In this document: one piece after another, positions 26,747-37,117 of the stretch | Position numbering within the stretch: position 1 is the first letter of the stretch | How the letters are laid out: each line of letters opens with the position of its first letter | Assembly: GCA_021613335.1 (NCBI GenBank) | Contig: JAJTWR010000074.1 | Span: 1 to 64,000, forward strand | DNA from: Whitmania pigra | Lineage: Eukaryota; Annelida; Clitellata; Hirudinida; Haemopidae | Direction: 5' to 3' | DNA: 64,000 bases | The notes under the pieces: generated by a model | Database searches by the model: none | What the model saw: only the letters and a program-made list of their open reading frames with translations | What the model was told of the DNA's origin: nothing | Position numbers and translations under genes: made by a program

Positions 26747-26835
26747 CGGGCGCAAATTTCACACAGGGAAAATTTGCCCTGTCCCCTGAAATAGGGTACC
26801 CCTCGCGAATTACGATTCGCTTGGGTTGTCTCGAT

Positions 26836-26869
26836 ATCCGCAAGCAACGCTTGAACGTTGCTTGCGGAT
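26836..26869. promoter_or_regulatory. perfect 14-bp inverted repeat upstream of iclR
   Basis: Arms ATCCGCAAGCAACG and CGTTGCTTGCGGAT around a 6-base loop, 17 bp ahead of the regulator start. No T-run follows, so it is a poor intrinsic terminator. It could be an RNA hairpin in the leader of the regulator mRNA or a regulator-binding site. Confidence 0.75.
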
Positions 26870-26886
26870 GACCGGGAGAAGGTTGA

Positions 26887-27696
26887 ATGGACAAGACCTT
26901 GCTAAAGGGCTTGACGATGCTTGAGATTGTGACCGATCCAGACGATCCGCCTGGAACCATCGACGCCATCGCCGAACGGATGGGGCTGACGCGTAGCAAC
27001 GCCCACAGGACGCTTCAAACGCTCATTCATGCGGGCTACCTGGCAAAGGACGAAGGCGGGGGCTATCGCGGCACGGTTCGGTTATTCGAACTTGGAGCGC
27101 GCCAGCTGGCTCGGTTCGATGTCAGGAAACTCGCCCAGGCCAGTATGCGGCGTCTTGCCGGCCAGACTGGCGAAACCGTTCACCTTTCGATCCTGGACGG
27201 GATGGAGGTTGTGTATATCGACAAGATTGACAGCCCGCAACCCATCAGGGCTTATTCCGTCATCGGCGGGCGGGCGCCGGCATATGCGGTAGCTACAGGC
27301 AAGGCGCTTCTCGCGTATCAGCCTGAGGGTTATCTCGATCGTTATGCCGACAGCCTTCGGCTGTTCACGAAGAATACACGGGGAACCTTGGCTGAACTGA
27401 AAACCGATCTGCAAAAGGTGGTGCGGCAGGGCTATGCGATCAACAACGGCGAGTGGCGCTCGAATGTCGCCGGCTTGGCGGTGGCGATCTTCAACAATCT
27501 TGGCGATCCCGCAGCCGCTATCGGGATTTCCGGTCCGCTCGAACGGCTGGGGCCGGCCCGGATAAAGCGCTTTTCGCGCGATGTTCTCGCCTGTGCGCAT
27601 GAAGTTTCCGCCGCCATGGGCTATCGAGGCTCCCATCGACGCGACTGCAACTCGCATCCTGGAGAATCCGGCGCCGAAAACGAGCCCAAGCCTTAG
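26887..27696 (+). CDS. IclR-family transcriptional regulator
   Basis: 269 residues. N-terminal winged helix (LKGLTMLEIVTD, IAERMGLTRSNAHRTLQTL) and an IclR effector domain (ETVHLSILDGMEVVYIDKID, YAVATGKALLAY). IclR proteins bind small organic acids and control catabolic operons; the location right after tctA suggests it governs the 20204-26746 operon, although it also has its own leader. Confidence 0.87.
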   Translation: MDKTLLKGLTMLEIVTDPDDPPGTIDAIAERMGLTRSNAHRTLQTLIHAGYLAKDEGGGYRGTVRLFELGARQLARFDVRKLAQASMRRLAGQTGETVHLSILDGMEVVYIDKIDSPQPIRAYSVIGGRAPAYAVATGKALLAYQPEGYLDRYADSLRLFTKNTRGTLAELKTDLQKVVRQGYAINNGEWRSNVAGLAVAIFNNLGDPAAAIGISGPLERLGPARIKRFSRDVLACAHEVSAAMGYRGSHRRDCNSHPGESGAENEPKP

Positions 27697-27991
27697 TGCA
27701 CTGACACCTGCAAAGGATTCATGAGTTCAGCGTTTTGTGCGATGATGTGAGCATGACCCGGAGCGTTTCGGGGCGTACGCCGCTGCGCCAACGTCAGTTG
27801 TTTTGGCTGTCTTCGGCAGCGAATGAAAGCCCGCCCGTCGTCTTGCGCCAACCGAAGGCTCCTCTCGAGTCGCGTGCGGATGCGTAAACTGACCCCATAG
27901 CCGGAAGAAGAGTTGTCCTGTCGGTCTAGCTGAGGCAAGTTAGCTCAGCAAGCAAAGGGCATCCCAATTACGGGATGTTCGGGAGGAAACG
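27697..27991. other. intergenic region with a small palindrome before the sigma-54 activator
   Basis: No recognised gene. CATCCC-AATTAC-GGGATG at 27960-27977 is a perfect 6-bp inverted repeat about 15 bp ahead of the activator start, a possible autoregulatory site. A GGGAGG ribosome site follows. Confidence 0.45.
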
Positions 27992-29995
27992 ATGGCCCAT
28001 GAGCCTTTCCCGCGTCTGCCGGTCACCGGTGGCGAGCAAGCGGTCATGCGGGCCTGGGAACGGTTCCTGTCTGGCGATGGCATACCGAAAGATGCCGTCA
28101 GACGGATGGTGGAAGATTCCTGGCGCCGCTGCTTGGATCAAGGCGTCAACCCGGTTCGCCGCGCTGCGCCGCTGGCGGTGGACGAAGCCGGCCTTGACAC
28201 GCTGCTGCGGCGCCACAGCGATCTGATCGACGCCGCCCGCCCTGTCATGGCCCAGGCGCGTGAGTTTTTGGCCGAATCCGGCACTATGATGATTCTAACC
28301 GATCCCCAGGCGGTCATTCTGTCCATCGAAGGCGATCCTGATGCTAAGGATAATGGCCAGGGGGTGCAACTGGTGCCCGGCGCCTTGTGGAACGAACAGG
28401 TCAGCGGCACCAACGCCATCGGCACCGCCCTGGTTTCCGGCAATCCGGTACGGATCTGCGCCGCAGAACATTTTTGCCAGGGAGTCAAGCAATGGACCTG
28501 TTCGGCGAGCGTCATCCGCGATCCTTGCGATGGCGCTATATTGGGGGCGCTGGATATTTCCGGTCTAAGCGGCAGTCACAACACCCATTGCCTGGCCTTG
28601 GCAGTGACCGGCGCTGGGCGGATTGAAACCCGGCTGGCTGCACTGGAAATGGAAAAACGCTCCCGGCTGCTGCATGTCACCCAAAGCCGCGCCCAGCGCT
28701 GGGGCAATAGCGGTCTGGTAATTTTCGACCGGCGCGGCCGGCTGGTGCAGGCCAATGAAAGCGCGGGCTTGTTCCTGCACCATCTCGGGCTGGATATGGC
28801 GGTATGCAATGAATTGCGCCTGTCGTCCGTCACCGGAGGCGTCGATCCGACGCCTGGCCGCAGGCTGCCCGACTGGCTACGGCCCGACTGGATCGAACCG
28901 ATCGTCGATGGCGGTGAAAGGCTAGGCACCATCCTGGCGTTGCCGTTGTCGCGCCATTGGACTACCGTCAACCCCTCACGACCGGCGCTGGGTCCCGATC
29001 GATCCGGTGAACCGTCGGCTTTTGGCCGTATCGTCGGATCGGGAGCGTCGATGAGCGAGGCCAAGGCGCGCGCCCGACAATTGGCCGCTCATCAGGTGCC
29101 GGTGCTGCTGTTGGGACCGACTGGCACCGGCAAGGAAGTGTTCGCTCGCGCCCTGCATGAATGCAGCCCCAACGCCGCTGGCCCGTTCGTGCCGTTGAAT
29201 TGCGGCAGCATGACCCGTGATTTGCTGGCCAGCGAATTGTTTGGCTATGTCGAAGGCGCTTTTACCGGCGCGCTTCGAGGCGGCATGGTCGGCAAGTTCG
29301 AAGCCGCCGATGGCGGCTCCCTGTTTTTGGATGAAATCGGCGAAATGCCGCTGGATCTGCAAACCCATTTGCTGCGGGTGCTGGAAGAAGGCGAGGTCTG
29401 TCGCCTGGGCGAAAACAAGCCGCGCAAGGTGCGGGTGCGCGTTCTGGCTGCCACCAACCGCGATTTGCGCTCGGAAGTAAGCGCCGGCAACTTTCGCATG
29501 GATCTGTATTACCGGCTGGCTGTGACGATTCTGCGCCTGCCGGCCTTGGTCGACCGGCGCGAGGATATCCCCGGCCTGATTGAGCATTTCCTGAATCTGG
29601 CCTCGGCACGCCATGGCGTGCCAGCCAAATCCTTGGATGCCGACGCACTAGCCGCCTTGCAAGCCTATGACTGGCCTGGCAACGTGCGGGAACTGCGCAA
29701 TGTCGTTGAAGGCATGTTGCTGCTGTCGCTAGGCTCAAGCCTGACCCTGGCGGACCTGCCGCCGGAGATCTTGCATCGTCGGAGGGCGGCGGCGCTGCCA
29801 ACCTTGCCCGCTCCAGCTCTCGGTCGGTTAGCCGACAGCGAACGGGCAACCGTGCTCGCCGCCATTGTCGCTGAACAAGGCAATCTCACCCGGGCCGCCC
29901 TGCGCCTTGGCATCGCCAAAAGCACCTTGTACGAGAAAATGAAACGCTACGGCATCGGCCGGGAAACAATGACCGGCGCCACCCCCCTCGTTTGA
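27992..29995 (+). CDS. sigma-54-dependent activator, AcoR/AcxR type
   Basis: 667 residues: an N-terminal GAF-like sensor region ([20 protein letters not shown], typical of AcoR), a central AAA+ domain with Walker A GPTGTGKE near 375, the sigma-54 contact loop GAFTGA at about 422, FLDEIGEMP and the sensor [10 protein letters not shown], and a Fis-type HTH at the end ([19 protein letters not shown]). The next gene has a textbook sigma-54 promoter, so this is almost certainly the activator of acetone carboxylase expression, responding to acetone or a related ketone or alcohol (inference). Confidence 0.9.
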   Translation: MAHEPFPRLPVTGGEQAVMRAWERFLSGDGIPKDAVRRMVEDSWRRCLDQGVNPVRRAAPLAVDEAGLDTLLRRHSDLIDAARPVMAQAREFLAESGTMMILTDPQAVILSIEGDPDAKDNGQGVQLVPGALWNEQVSGTNAIGTALVSGNPVRICAAEHFCQGVKQWTCSASVIRDPCDGAILGALDISGLSGSHNTHCLALAVTGAGRIETRLAALEMEKRSRLLHVTQSRAQRWGNSGLVIFDRRGRLVQANESAGLFLHHLGLDMAVCNELRLSSVTGGVDPTPGRRLPDWLRPDWIEPIVDGGERLGTILALPLSRHWTTVNPSRPALGPDRSGEPSAFGRIVGSGASMSEAKARARQLAAHQVPVLLLGPTGTGKEVFARALHECSPNAAGPFVPLNCGSMTRDLLASELFGYVEGAFTGALRGGMVGKFEAADGGSLFLDEIGEMPLDLQTHLLRVLEEGEVCRLGENKPRKVRVRVLAATNRDLRSEVSAGNFRMDLYYRLAVTILRLPALVDRREDIPGLIEHFLNLASARHGVPAKSLDADALAALQAYDWPGNVRELRNVVEGMLLLSLGSSLTLADLPPEILHRRRAAALPTLPAPALGRLADSERATVLAAIVAEQGNLTRAALRLGIAKSTLYEKMKRYGIGRETMTGATPLV

Positions 29996-30202
29996 GTTTT
30001 CAGCGTTCGGGCAAGCGCCAAGGCGGGCTACGATCTGCTTGTCGAAGGGGTCGCGGCTTCTGCTTCACGCCTTGGCTTTTTTGCGTTCCCTGGCTGAAAA
30101 TCGACCGGCGCCGACCGGATTGCAGTCGCGAACCAGACTGTTTGCAGCTGCGTCTTGAATTAAAAAATAATGAAATCAATAAGTTAATTGAATGCGCCTC
30201 TT

Positions 30203-30218
30203 TGGCACGCCCTTTGCT
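30203..30218 (+). promoter_or_regulatory. sigma-54 (-24/-12) promoter of acxABC
   Basis: TGGCAC-N5-TTGCT with the invariant GG at 30204-30205 and GC at 30216-30217, exactly 10 bases apart. It lies about 60 bp ahead of acxA. Upstream, CAGTC-N8-GACTG at 30123-30140 is a weak candidate activator site. Confidence 0.87.
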
Positions 30219-30275
30219 GTTGCTGATTTGACTCAAGGAAGATTTTTCTTTGAAAGATAATATATGGAGGAAACC

Positions 30276-32444
30276 GTGGGGCGCCAAACCATCCCTATTC
30301 AAGTCATGGGCATCGATGCCGGCGGCACGATGACCGATACATTCTTTGTCCGTCAAGATGGCCGCTTTGTCGTTGGCAAGGCGCAAAGTAATCCAAGCGA
30401 TGAATCCCTGGCGATCTATAATTCATCGATCGATGCTCTGGCGCATTGGCAACGCCAGGTGGATGAGGTCTTTCCCGAATTGGTGACGTGCGTTTATTCC
30501 GGTACGGCGATGCTTAACCGCGTGCTGATGCGCAAGGGGCTGGATGTCGGGCTGATTTGCAACCGCGGTTTCGAGCAGATCCATTCCATGGGCCGAGCGC
30601 TGCAAAGCTATTTGGGCTATGCGCTGGAAGATCGCATCCATCTGAACACTCACCGCTATGACGATCCGCTAGTGCCGGCGTCGCGCACCCGCGGGGTTAC
30701 CGAACGAACCGACGTCCAGGGCAGCATCGTCATTCCCTTGCGAGAGGAGGAAGTCCGCCAGGCGACCCGCGAACTAGCGGCAGCCGACTCGCAGGCCATC
30801 GTCATCTGTTTATTGCAGTCGCACAAGAACGAAGTCAACGAACAGCGGGCTCGCGATATCGTCAAAGATGAGTTGAAGACGCTGGGGGCGAATATTCCGG
30901 TGTTTGCATCGGTCGATTATTACCCGTCGCGCAAGGAAAGCCACCGGATGAACACCACCATTCTGGAAGCTTATGGCGCCGAGCCGTCGCGCCAGACGCT
31001 GAAAAAGGTGAGCGACCGGTTAAAAAAGCATGGCGGTAAATTCGACCTGCGCGTCATGGCCACCCATGGCGGCACGATCAGCTGGAAGGCCAAGGAACTA
31101 GCGCGCACCATCGTGTCGGGTCCGATCGGCGGCGTGATCGGCTCGAAACTGCTCGGCGAGGCGTTGGGCTATGACAATATCGCCTGCTCCGATATTGGCG
31201 GCACCAGCTTTGACGTGGCCCTGATCACCAAGGGTAATTTCGCCATCAAATCCGACCCGGATATGGCGCGTCTGGTGCTGTCGCTACCGTTGGTGGCGAT
31301 GGATTCGGTCGGGGCCGGGGCCGGTAGTTTTGTGCGGTTGGACCCGTACAGCAAATCGATCAAACTGGGACCGGACAGCGCTGGTTATCGCGTTGGCGCC
31401 TGTTGGCCGGAAAGCGGCCTGGACACGGTCTCGGTTTCGGATTGCCATGTGGTGCTGGGCTATCTCAATCCGAAAAATTTCCTGGGCGGCGCCATCAAGC
31501 TGGATGTGGAGCGCGCTCGCCGGCACATCCAGCAGCAGATTGCCGATCCGCTCGGATTATCGGTCGAGGATGCAGCGGCCGGCGTCATCGAATTGCTGGA
31601 TCTGACCTTGTCGGAATATCTGCGGGCCAATATCAGCGCCAAGGGTTACAACCCGACCGATTTCACCTGCTTTTCCTATGGCGGCGCCGGGCCGGTCCAT
31701 GCCTATGGCTATACCGAAGGGGTGGGGTTCAAGGATGTGGTCGTGCCGGCCTGGGCGGCCGGGTTCTCTGCTTTTGGCTGCGCCTGCGCCGATTTCGAAT
31801 ATCGCTACGACAAGTCGGTCGATCTGGGGTTGCCGCAGTTTTCCACCGCCGATCGGAAGATCGCAGCCTGCAAAACCTTGCAGGAAGCCTGGGACGAGCT
31901 GGCGGACAAGGTGATCGACGAATTCGTCATCAATGGGTTCAAGCCGAAGGACGTCCTGCTGATTCCTGGCTACAAGATGCAGTATATGGGCCAGCTCAAC
32001 GATCTGGAAATCGTGTCGCCGATCGCAAGCGCCAGCACGGCGGACGATTGGGACAAGATCGTCGAGGCGTTTGAAACCACCTATGGCCGGGTCTATGCCA
32101 GTTCGGCCCGCTCGCCCGAATTGGGCTTTTCCATTACCGGCGCTATCCTGCGCGGCACCGTTGCAACGCAAAAGCCGGTGCTGTCGGAAGATCCCGATGC
32201 CGGTCCAACGCCGCCGCCTGAAGCCCGCCTGGGAACCCGCCCGTTCTATCGCCACAAGCGCTGGGTGGATGCCGCGATCTGGCGAATGGAATCCCTCAAG
32301 GCCGGCAATCGCATCGCCGGTCCGGCGATCGTCGAATCCGACGCCACAACCTTCGTGATTCCCGATGGTTTCGAAACCATCGTCGACAAGCATCGGTTGT
32401 TTCATCTGAAAGAAGTGAAGCAAGGAGGAGGAGAGCAGCCATGA
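30276..32444 (+). CDS. acxA: acetone carboxylase beta subunit (hydantoinase/oxoprolinase family)
   Basis: About 722 residues. The GTG at 30276 is preferred over the ATG at 30264 because GGAGG (30266-30270) overlaps that ATG and is well placed for the GTG. Phosphate-binding loop GIDAGGTMTDTFF at the start, SDIGGTSFDVALI in the middle and SYGGAGPVHAYGY later define the acyltransferase/ATPase fold. With AcxB and AcxC it converts acetone plus bicarbonate to acetoacetate at the cost of ATP. Overlaps acxB by 4 bp. Confidence 0.9.
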   Translation: MGRQTIPIQVMGIDAGGTMTDTFFVRQDGRFVVGKAQSNPSDESLAIYNSSIDALAHWQRQVDEVFPELVTCVYSGTAMLNRVLMRKGLDVGLICNRGFEQIHSMGRALQSYLGYALEDRIHLNTHRYDDPLVPASRTRGVTERTDVQGSIVIPLREEEVRQATRELAAADSQAIVICLLQSHKNEVNEQRARDIVKDELKTLGANIPVFASVDYYPSRKESHRMNTTILEAYGAEPSRQTLKKVSDRLKKHGGKFDLRVMATHGGTISWKAKELARTIVSGPIGGVIGSKLLGEALGYDNIACSDIGGTSFDVALITKGNFAIKSDPDMARLVLSLPLVAMDSVGAGAGSFVRLDPYSKSIKLGPDSAGYRVGACWPESGLDTVSVSDCHVVLGYLNPKNFLGGAIKLDVERARRHIQQQIADPLGLSVEDAAAGVIELLDLTLSEYLRANISAKGYNPTDFTCFSYGGAGPVHAYGYTEGVGFKDVVVPAWAAGFSAFGCACADFEYRYDKSVDLGLPQFSTADRKIAACKTLQEAWDELADKVIDEFVINGFKPKDVLLIPGYKMQYMGQLNDLEIVSPIASASTADDWDKIVEAFETTYGRVYASSARSPELGFSITGAILRGTVATQKPVLSEDPDAGPTPPPEARLGTRPFYRHKRWVDAAIWRMESLKAGNRIAGPAIVESDATTFVIPDGFETIVDKHRLFHLKEVKQGGGEQP

Positions 32445-34777
32445 ATCGCATTCATCCGCAGGCCAGCCTGGGGCGCCAAACTTTTGCCGATCTGCTAAAG
32501 AATGGCCAAACCCTCAAGCAGTTCCGTGACGGCATCCTTCACCGCACCAAACAGACCGGTCATTACAATGGCTTGAAAAAGCTGGAATTGCGCGACAGCG
32601 ACCCGATCGGCTACGAAAAGCTGTTTTCCAAGCTGCGCGGCGGCTTGGTTCATGCGCGTGAAACCGCCAAGAAAATCGCCGCCAGCCCCATCGTCGAACA
32701 AGAAGGTGAATTGTGCTTCACATTGTACAATGCCGCAGGCGATTGCGTTCTGACCTCGACCGGCATCATCATCCATGTCGGCACCATGGGAGCGGCGATC
32801 AAATACATGATCGAGAATGACTGGGAAACCAATCCCGGCATTCACCCTGGCGACATGTTCACCACTAACGATTGTGCCATCGGCAATGTCCATCCTTGCG
32901 ACATCGCCACCATCGTGCCGATTTTTTGGGAAGACAGGCTGATCGGCTGGGTTGGCGGCGTCACCCATGTCATCGATACCGGCGCGGTTACGCCGGGCTC
33001 GATGTCGACCGGCCAGGTACAGCGTTTCGGCGATGGTTACATGATCACCTGCCGCAAGACCGGGGTCAACGACACGCCTTTGCGCGATTGGCTGCATGAA
33101 AGCCAACGTTCGGTGCGCACGCCGAAATATTGGATTCTGGACGAACGCACCCGTATCGCCGGTTGCCATATGATCCGCGATCTGGTGGAAGAGGTCATTC
33201 GGGCCGACGGTCTGGAGGCTTATGAAAAATTCGCCTTCGAAGTGATCGAGGAAGGCCGCCGGGGGCTGATGAGCCGCATCAAGGACATGACCCTGCCGGG
33301 CACGTACCGCAAGGTGGCGTTCGTCGACGTGCCTTATAAACACCCGGATGTGCAGGTTTCGTCGGCCTTTGCCAAGCTTGATTCGATCATGCATTCGCCG
33401 TGCGAAATGACCATCCGCGCCGATGGCAGCTGGAGGCTGGACTTTGAGGGCGCCAGCCGCTGGGGATGGCACACCTTCAACGCTCATCAGGTGGCCTTTA
33501 CCTCGGGCATCTGGGTGATGATGTGTCAAACCGTGGTGCCGACCCAGCGCATCAACGATGGCGCCTATTTCGCCACCGACTTCCGCCTGCCCAAGGGCGC
33601 CTGGTGCAACCCCGACGACCGCCGCACCGGCCATGCCTATGCGTGGCATTTCCTGGTATCGGGCTGGGCGGCGCTGTGGCGCGGCCTGGGGCAGGGATAT
33701 TTCAGTCGCGGTTATCTGGAAGAAGTCAATGCCGGCAACGCCAACACCTCGAACTGGCTGCAAGGCGGCGGCATCAATCAGGATGGCGAAATCCACGCGG
33801 TCAACAGTTTTGAAGCGTCATCTTGCGGCACCGGCGCTTGCGCCATCAAGGACGGGCTGAACCACGCCGCCGCCATCTGGAATCCGGAAGGCGATATGGG
33901 CGATATCGAAATCTGGGAAATGGCCGAGCCGCTGCTCTATCTGGGCCGGAACGTCAAAACCAATTCCGGAGGCTATGGCAAATATCGTGGCGGCTGCGGG
34001 TTCGAAACGCTTCGCATGGTGTGGAATGCCCAGGATTGGACCATGTTCTTCATGGGCAATGGCTTCATGAACAGCGACTGGGGCATGATGGGCGGCTACC
34101 CGTCGGCTACCGGCTATCGGTTCGAAGCCCACAAGACCGGGTTGAAGGAACGGATCGAGCGCGGCGATACCCTGCCGATGGGCGGCGATAGCGATCCAAC
34201 CCGCCCGGATTACGAGCGGCATCTGGATGCCGCCGCCCTGGTCAAGCGCGACAAGCAATGCATTACCACGGAAGATTGCTACGACAATTACGATCTGTAT
34301 CTGAACTATCTGCGTGGCGGCCCCGGTTTCGGCGACCCGCTGGATCGCGATCCCAAAGCGATCGAAGCCGATTTGAACCAAAAATTTCTGCTGCCGGAAT
34401 ATGCCGCCAAGGTTTACGGCGCAATTGTCGCCCAGGATGCCCGGGGCGTCTTCACCGTCGATGCCGCCAAGACCAAGCTTCGCCGCGCCGGCATACGCCA
34501 GGAACGTTTGGCCCGCGCCGCGCCCACCCGCGAATGGATGAAGGAAGAGCGCCAGCGAATCTTGAACAAGCACGCCTCGCTGCAAGTTCAGCACATGTTT
34601 GCAACCAGCTTCGGTTTATCCGAGAAATTCACCAGGGAATTCAAGGAATTCTGGAACTTGCCGGACGATTGGAACCTGCGGGAAGAAGATCTCGGCGTTC
34701 CAAGCTATGGCTCCAAACATCGTATGGATCTGTCGTTGCTGCCGGATGTCCGCACCGTCGTTCAGGTTGAGGAGTAA
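32441..34777 (+). CDS. acxB: acetone carboxylase alpha subunit (hydantoinase B family)
   Basis: 778 residues, matching the usual length of about 776. HyuB-type motifs include GDMFTTNDCAIGNVHPCDI, GGVTHVIDTG and a C-terminal GGPGFGDPLDRDP. In characterised enzymes this subunit carries the Mn site where acetone is carboxylated. Coupled to acxA by an ATGA overlap. Confidence 0.92.
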   Translation: MNRIHPQASLGRQTFADLLKNGQTLKQFRDGILHRTKQTGHYNGLKKLELRDSDPIGYEKLFSKLRGGLVHARETAKKIAASPIVEQEGELCFTLYNAAGDCVLTSTGIIIHVGTMGAAIKYMIENDWETNPGIHPGDMFTTNDCAIGNVHPCDIATIVPIFWEDRLIGWVGGVTHVIDTGAVTPGSMSTGQVQRFGDGYMITCRKTGVNDTPLRDWLHESQRSVRTPKYWILDERTRIAGCHMIRDLVEEVIRADGLEAYEKFAFEVIEEGRRGLMSRIKDMTLPGTYRKVAFVDVPYKHPDVQVSSAFAKLDSIMHSPCEMTIRADGSWRLDFEGASRWGWHTFNAHQVAFTSGIWVMMCQTVVPTQRINDGAYFATDFRLPKGAWCNPDDRRTGHAYAWHFLVSGWAALWRGLGQGYFSRGYLEEVNAGNANTSNWLQGGGINQDGEIHAVNSFEASSCGTGACAIKDGLNHAAAIWNPEGDMGDIEIWEMAEPLLYLGRNVKTNSGGYGKYRGGCGFETLRMVWNAQDWTMFFMGNGFMNSDWGMMGGYPSATGYRFEAHKTGLKERIERGDTLPMGGDSDPTRPDYERHLDAAALVKRDKQCITTEDCYDNYDLYLNYLRGGPGFGDPLDRDPKAIEADLNQKFLLPEYAAKVYGAIVAQDARGVFTVDAAKTKLRRAGIRQERLARAAPTREWMKEERQRILNKHASLQVQHMFATSFGLSEKFTREFKEFWNLPDDWNLREEDLGVPSYGSKHRMDLSLLPDVRTVVQVEE

Positions 34778-34820
34778 CCGAAGGGCTGCAATTACCGCTC
34801 TCAGGCAAGGAGAAATTTCA

Positions 34821-35321
34821 ATGAGCTATACGAATGAACAGATCTCCCATCTGATCGATGGCACGCTCGATTGGGAAACCACCTTCCGCATGCTATCGAT
34901 GCCGAAGGATCGCAGCCGGTTCGAACAATATATCGCCGCGCTGCAAAGCAAGGTTGCTTTCAAGGATCGCATCGTTCTGCCGTTGGGGCCGCATCTGTAT
35001 ATCGTGCAGAAAGCCGATAGCAAAAAGTGGGTGATCCAATGCGATTGCGGTCATGTTTTCGGCGACTATCGCGAAAACTGGAAACTGAACGCCGTTGTCT
35101 TCGTTCGCGATACCGAAGAAGCCATGGTTGAGATCTATCCCCTGCTGATGGCGCCGGATACCCAATGGCAGGTCTATCGCGAATATTACTGCCCGACATG
35201 CGGCATCATGCACGATGTCGAGGCGCCGACTCCCTGGTATCCGGTAATCCATGATTTCGAGCCGGATATTGAAACCTTCTACCGCGATTGGGTCAACTTG
35301 CCCGTGCCGGAACGCGCCTGA
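34821..35321 (+). CDS. acxC: acetone carboxylase gamma subunit
   Basis: 166 residues, as expected for AcxC, after an AAGGAG site. Two cysteine pairs (CDCGH and CPTCG) suggest a structural metal site. It completes the alpha2-beta2-gamma2 enzyme. Confidence 0.92.
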   Translation: MSYTNEQISHLIDGTLDWETTFRMLSMPKDRSRFEQYIAALQSKVAFKDRIVLPLGPHLYIVQKADSKKWVIQCDCGHVFGDYRENWKLNAVVFVRDTEEAMVEIYPLLMAPDTQWQVYREYYCPTCGIMHDVEAPTPWYPVIHDFEPDIETFYRDWVNLPVPERA

Positions 35322-35369
35322 CTCTTGACGCCGAGGCGTTCGGCCGATCGGCGGTCGCGCTCAGGCTTT

Positions 35370-35402
35370 GGCGATGACGGGGCTGGAATCCCCGTCATCG
35401 CC
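35370..35402. terminator. strong hairpin between convergent acxC and erpA
   Basis: Perfect 13-bp stem GGCGATGACGGGG / CCCCGTCATCGCC with a 7-base loop. There is no T-run on either side, so termination is probable from position and stem strength only. It can serve both converging operons. Confidence 0.65.
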
Positions 35403-35432
35403 ACGGCTCCATCCCTGGCGCCGGCAAGCATG

Positions 35433-35789
35433 TCAGGGAAGAGAAAAGGAATTGCCGCACCCGCAGCTCGAGGCCGCATTGGGATTACGGATCAGGAAGG
35501 ACGACCCGATCAGTTCCTCGACATAATCGATTTCAGCGCCATTGAGTAATTCCAGCGAGGTTTCGTCGATTACGATGGCCGCCTGCCCGGTGACGAAACG
35601 GCGATCTTCGCCATTCACGGCGCGATCGACGCTGAAGCCGTATTGGAAGCCGGAACAGCCGCCGCCCGATACCACGACGCGCAAATTTGCCCCCGGCATC
35701 GGCTCGGCGGTCAGCAATTCGGCGATCCGACGGGCAGCCGAAGCGGTCATGCGTAATGTCGGGGGGGCCAGGGTTTCGGCATCGTTCAT
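35433..35789 (-). CDS. erpA: iron-sulfur cluster insertion protein, ErpA/IscA family
   Basis: 118 residues. The three cluster-ligating cysteines are present: one in SGGGCSGFQYGF and two in SSCGCGNSF at the C-terminus. A-type carrier delivering [Fe-S] clusters to apoproteins, here perhaps also to the nearby [2Fe-2S] hydroxylase. Transcribed divergently from dgt, the usual alphaproteobacterial arrangement. Confidence 0.88.
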   Translation of the reverse strand: MNDAETLAPPTLRMTASAARRIAELLTAEPMPGANLRVVVSGGGCSGFQYGFSVDRAVNGEDRRFVTGQAAIVIDETSLELLNGAEIDYVEELIGSSFLIRNPNAASSCGCGNSFSLP

Positions 35790-35952
35790 GCCACTGTCTC
35801 CTGTCTTGAGCCGGTCATGTCAACAATATGGTTGTCATCGGCAAAAGGACAACCGACGCGTGGCAAAGGTTGCGTCGATTCCGCCAACTCTGTAGGGTGC
35901 CAGCGCAAGATGCCGGCCAAATCCGGCGACCGAAGGTTGAACAGGCAACGGT

Positions 35953-37115
35953 ATGACCGATTCGCAAACAAGCAAGGCGCGCTTTGCTTGCCGCCCAGAC
36001 CAAAGCCGGGGCCGCCTGACGCTCGAGGATGAACCGTCGGGACGTTCGATCTTTCAACGCGATCGCGACCGCATCCTTCATTCTACCGCCTTTCGTCGCC
36101 TGCAATATAAAACACAGGTGTTCGTCTATCATGAGGGCGATCACTATCGCACCCGCCTGACCCACAGCCTGGAAGTTGCTCAGATCGCCCGGTCGCTTGC
36201 CCGCGCCCTGGCACTCGACGAAGATCTCACCGAAGCCCTGGCCCTGGCCCACGATTTGGGCCATCCCCCGTTCGGCCACGCCGGCGAGGAGGCGTTGAAC
36301 AAGGTTATGGCCGAAGATGGCGGTTTCGACCATAACGATCAGGCGATGCGGGTCTTGACCTTGCTGGAACGTCGTTATATCGCCTTCGACGGGCTGAATT
36401 TGACCTGGGAAACCCTGGAGGGGCTGGCCAAGCATAACGGCCCGCTGCTGGCGCCGCCGCCGACGATACGCGCGTATAACGCCGATTGCCGGGATCTGGG
36501 ACTGGCCGATCACGCCTCGGCGGAGGCGCAGCTGGCTGCCTTGGCCGACGATATCGCCTATAACGCCCACGATATCGAGGATGGCCTGCATGCCGGTCTG
36601 TTCGAGCCGGAGCATACGATGGCTGTGCCGCTGGTCGGGCCGATCGTGGCGGCTCTTCTTGCCGGCAATGCCGGTTTGGAACCGTCGCGCCTGATCTACG
36701 AAACCGTACGCCGCCTGATCGACGCCATGGCCAACGATTTGTTGGCCGAGACGCGTTCCCGGATCGAAGCGCATCGACCCGAGCGAGCAGACGATGTCCG
36801 GGCGATGGAACAGCCGCTGGTCAGCTTTTCGCCGCCGATGCAAGAGGCGGACAAAGCCTTGAAAAATTTTCTATTTCATCGTATGTACCGCCATTATAAG
36901 GTTAACCGCGCCGCCGGCAAGGCGCGCCGGTGATAAGCGACCTGTTTCAGGTCTGCATCGCTGAGCCTCAGATTCTGCCGCCCGAATGGCAAGCAAGGAT
37001 CGAACGAAGCGGCAAAGCCCACAGGGCGCGAGCGATCGCCGATTATATCGCCGGCATGACGGATCGTTATGCTTTTGACGAACACCGTCGTCTCTTGGAT
37101 CCTTACAGTAAATAA
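35953..37115 (+). pseudogene. dgt: deoxyguanosinetriphosphate triphosphohydrolase-like protein with a single frame break
   Basis: HD-domain dNTPase: TRLTHSLEVAQIARSLARAL, LAHDLGHPPFGHAGE and DDIAYNAHDIEDGL supply the metal ligands. The frame stops at 36933 just after VNRAAGKARR, and the family's last 60 residues (ISDLFQVCIAEP through DEHRRLLDP) continue one frame over to 37115. One missing G near 36928-36930 explains it. Controls dNTP pools. All catalytic residues precede the break, so a shortened protein could fold; a sequence error is also likely. Confidence 0.85.
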
Positions 37116-37117
37116 CC

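Noticed and set aside
27693..27938. Minus-strand ORF of 81 codons between iclR and the activator
   Set aside because: The tail looked faintly like a transposon-associated sequence but I could not name a family, and no start signal is visible.
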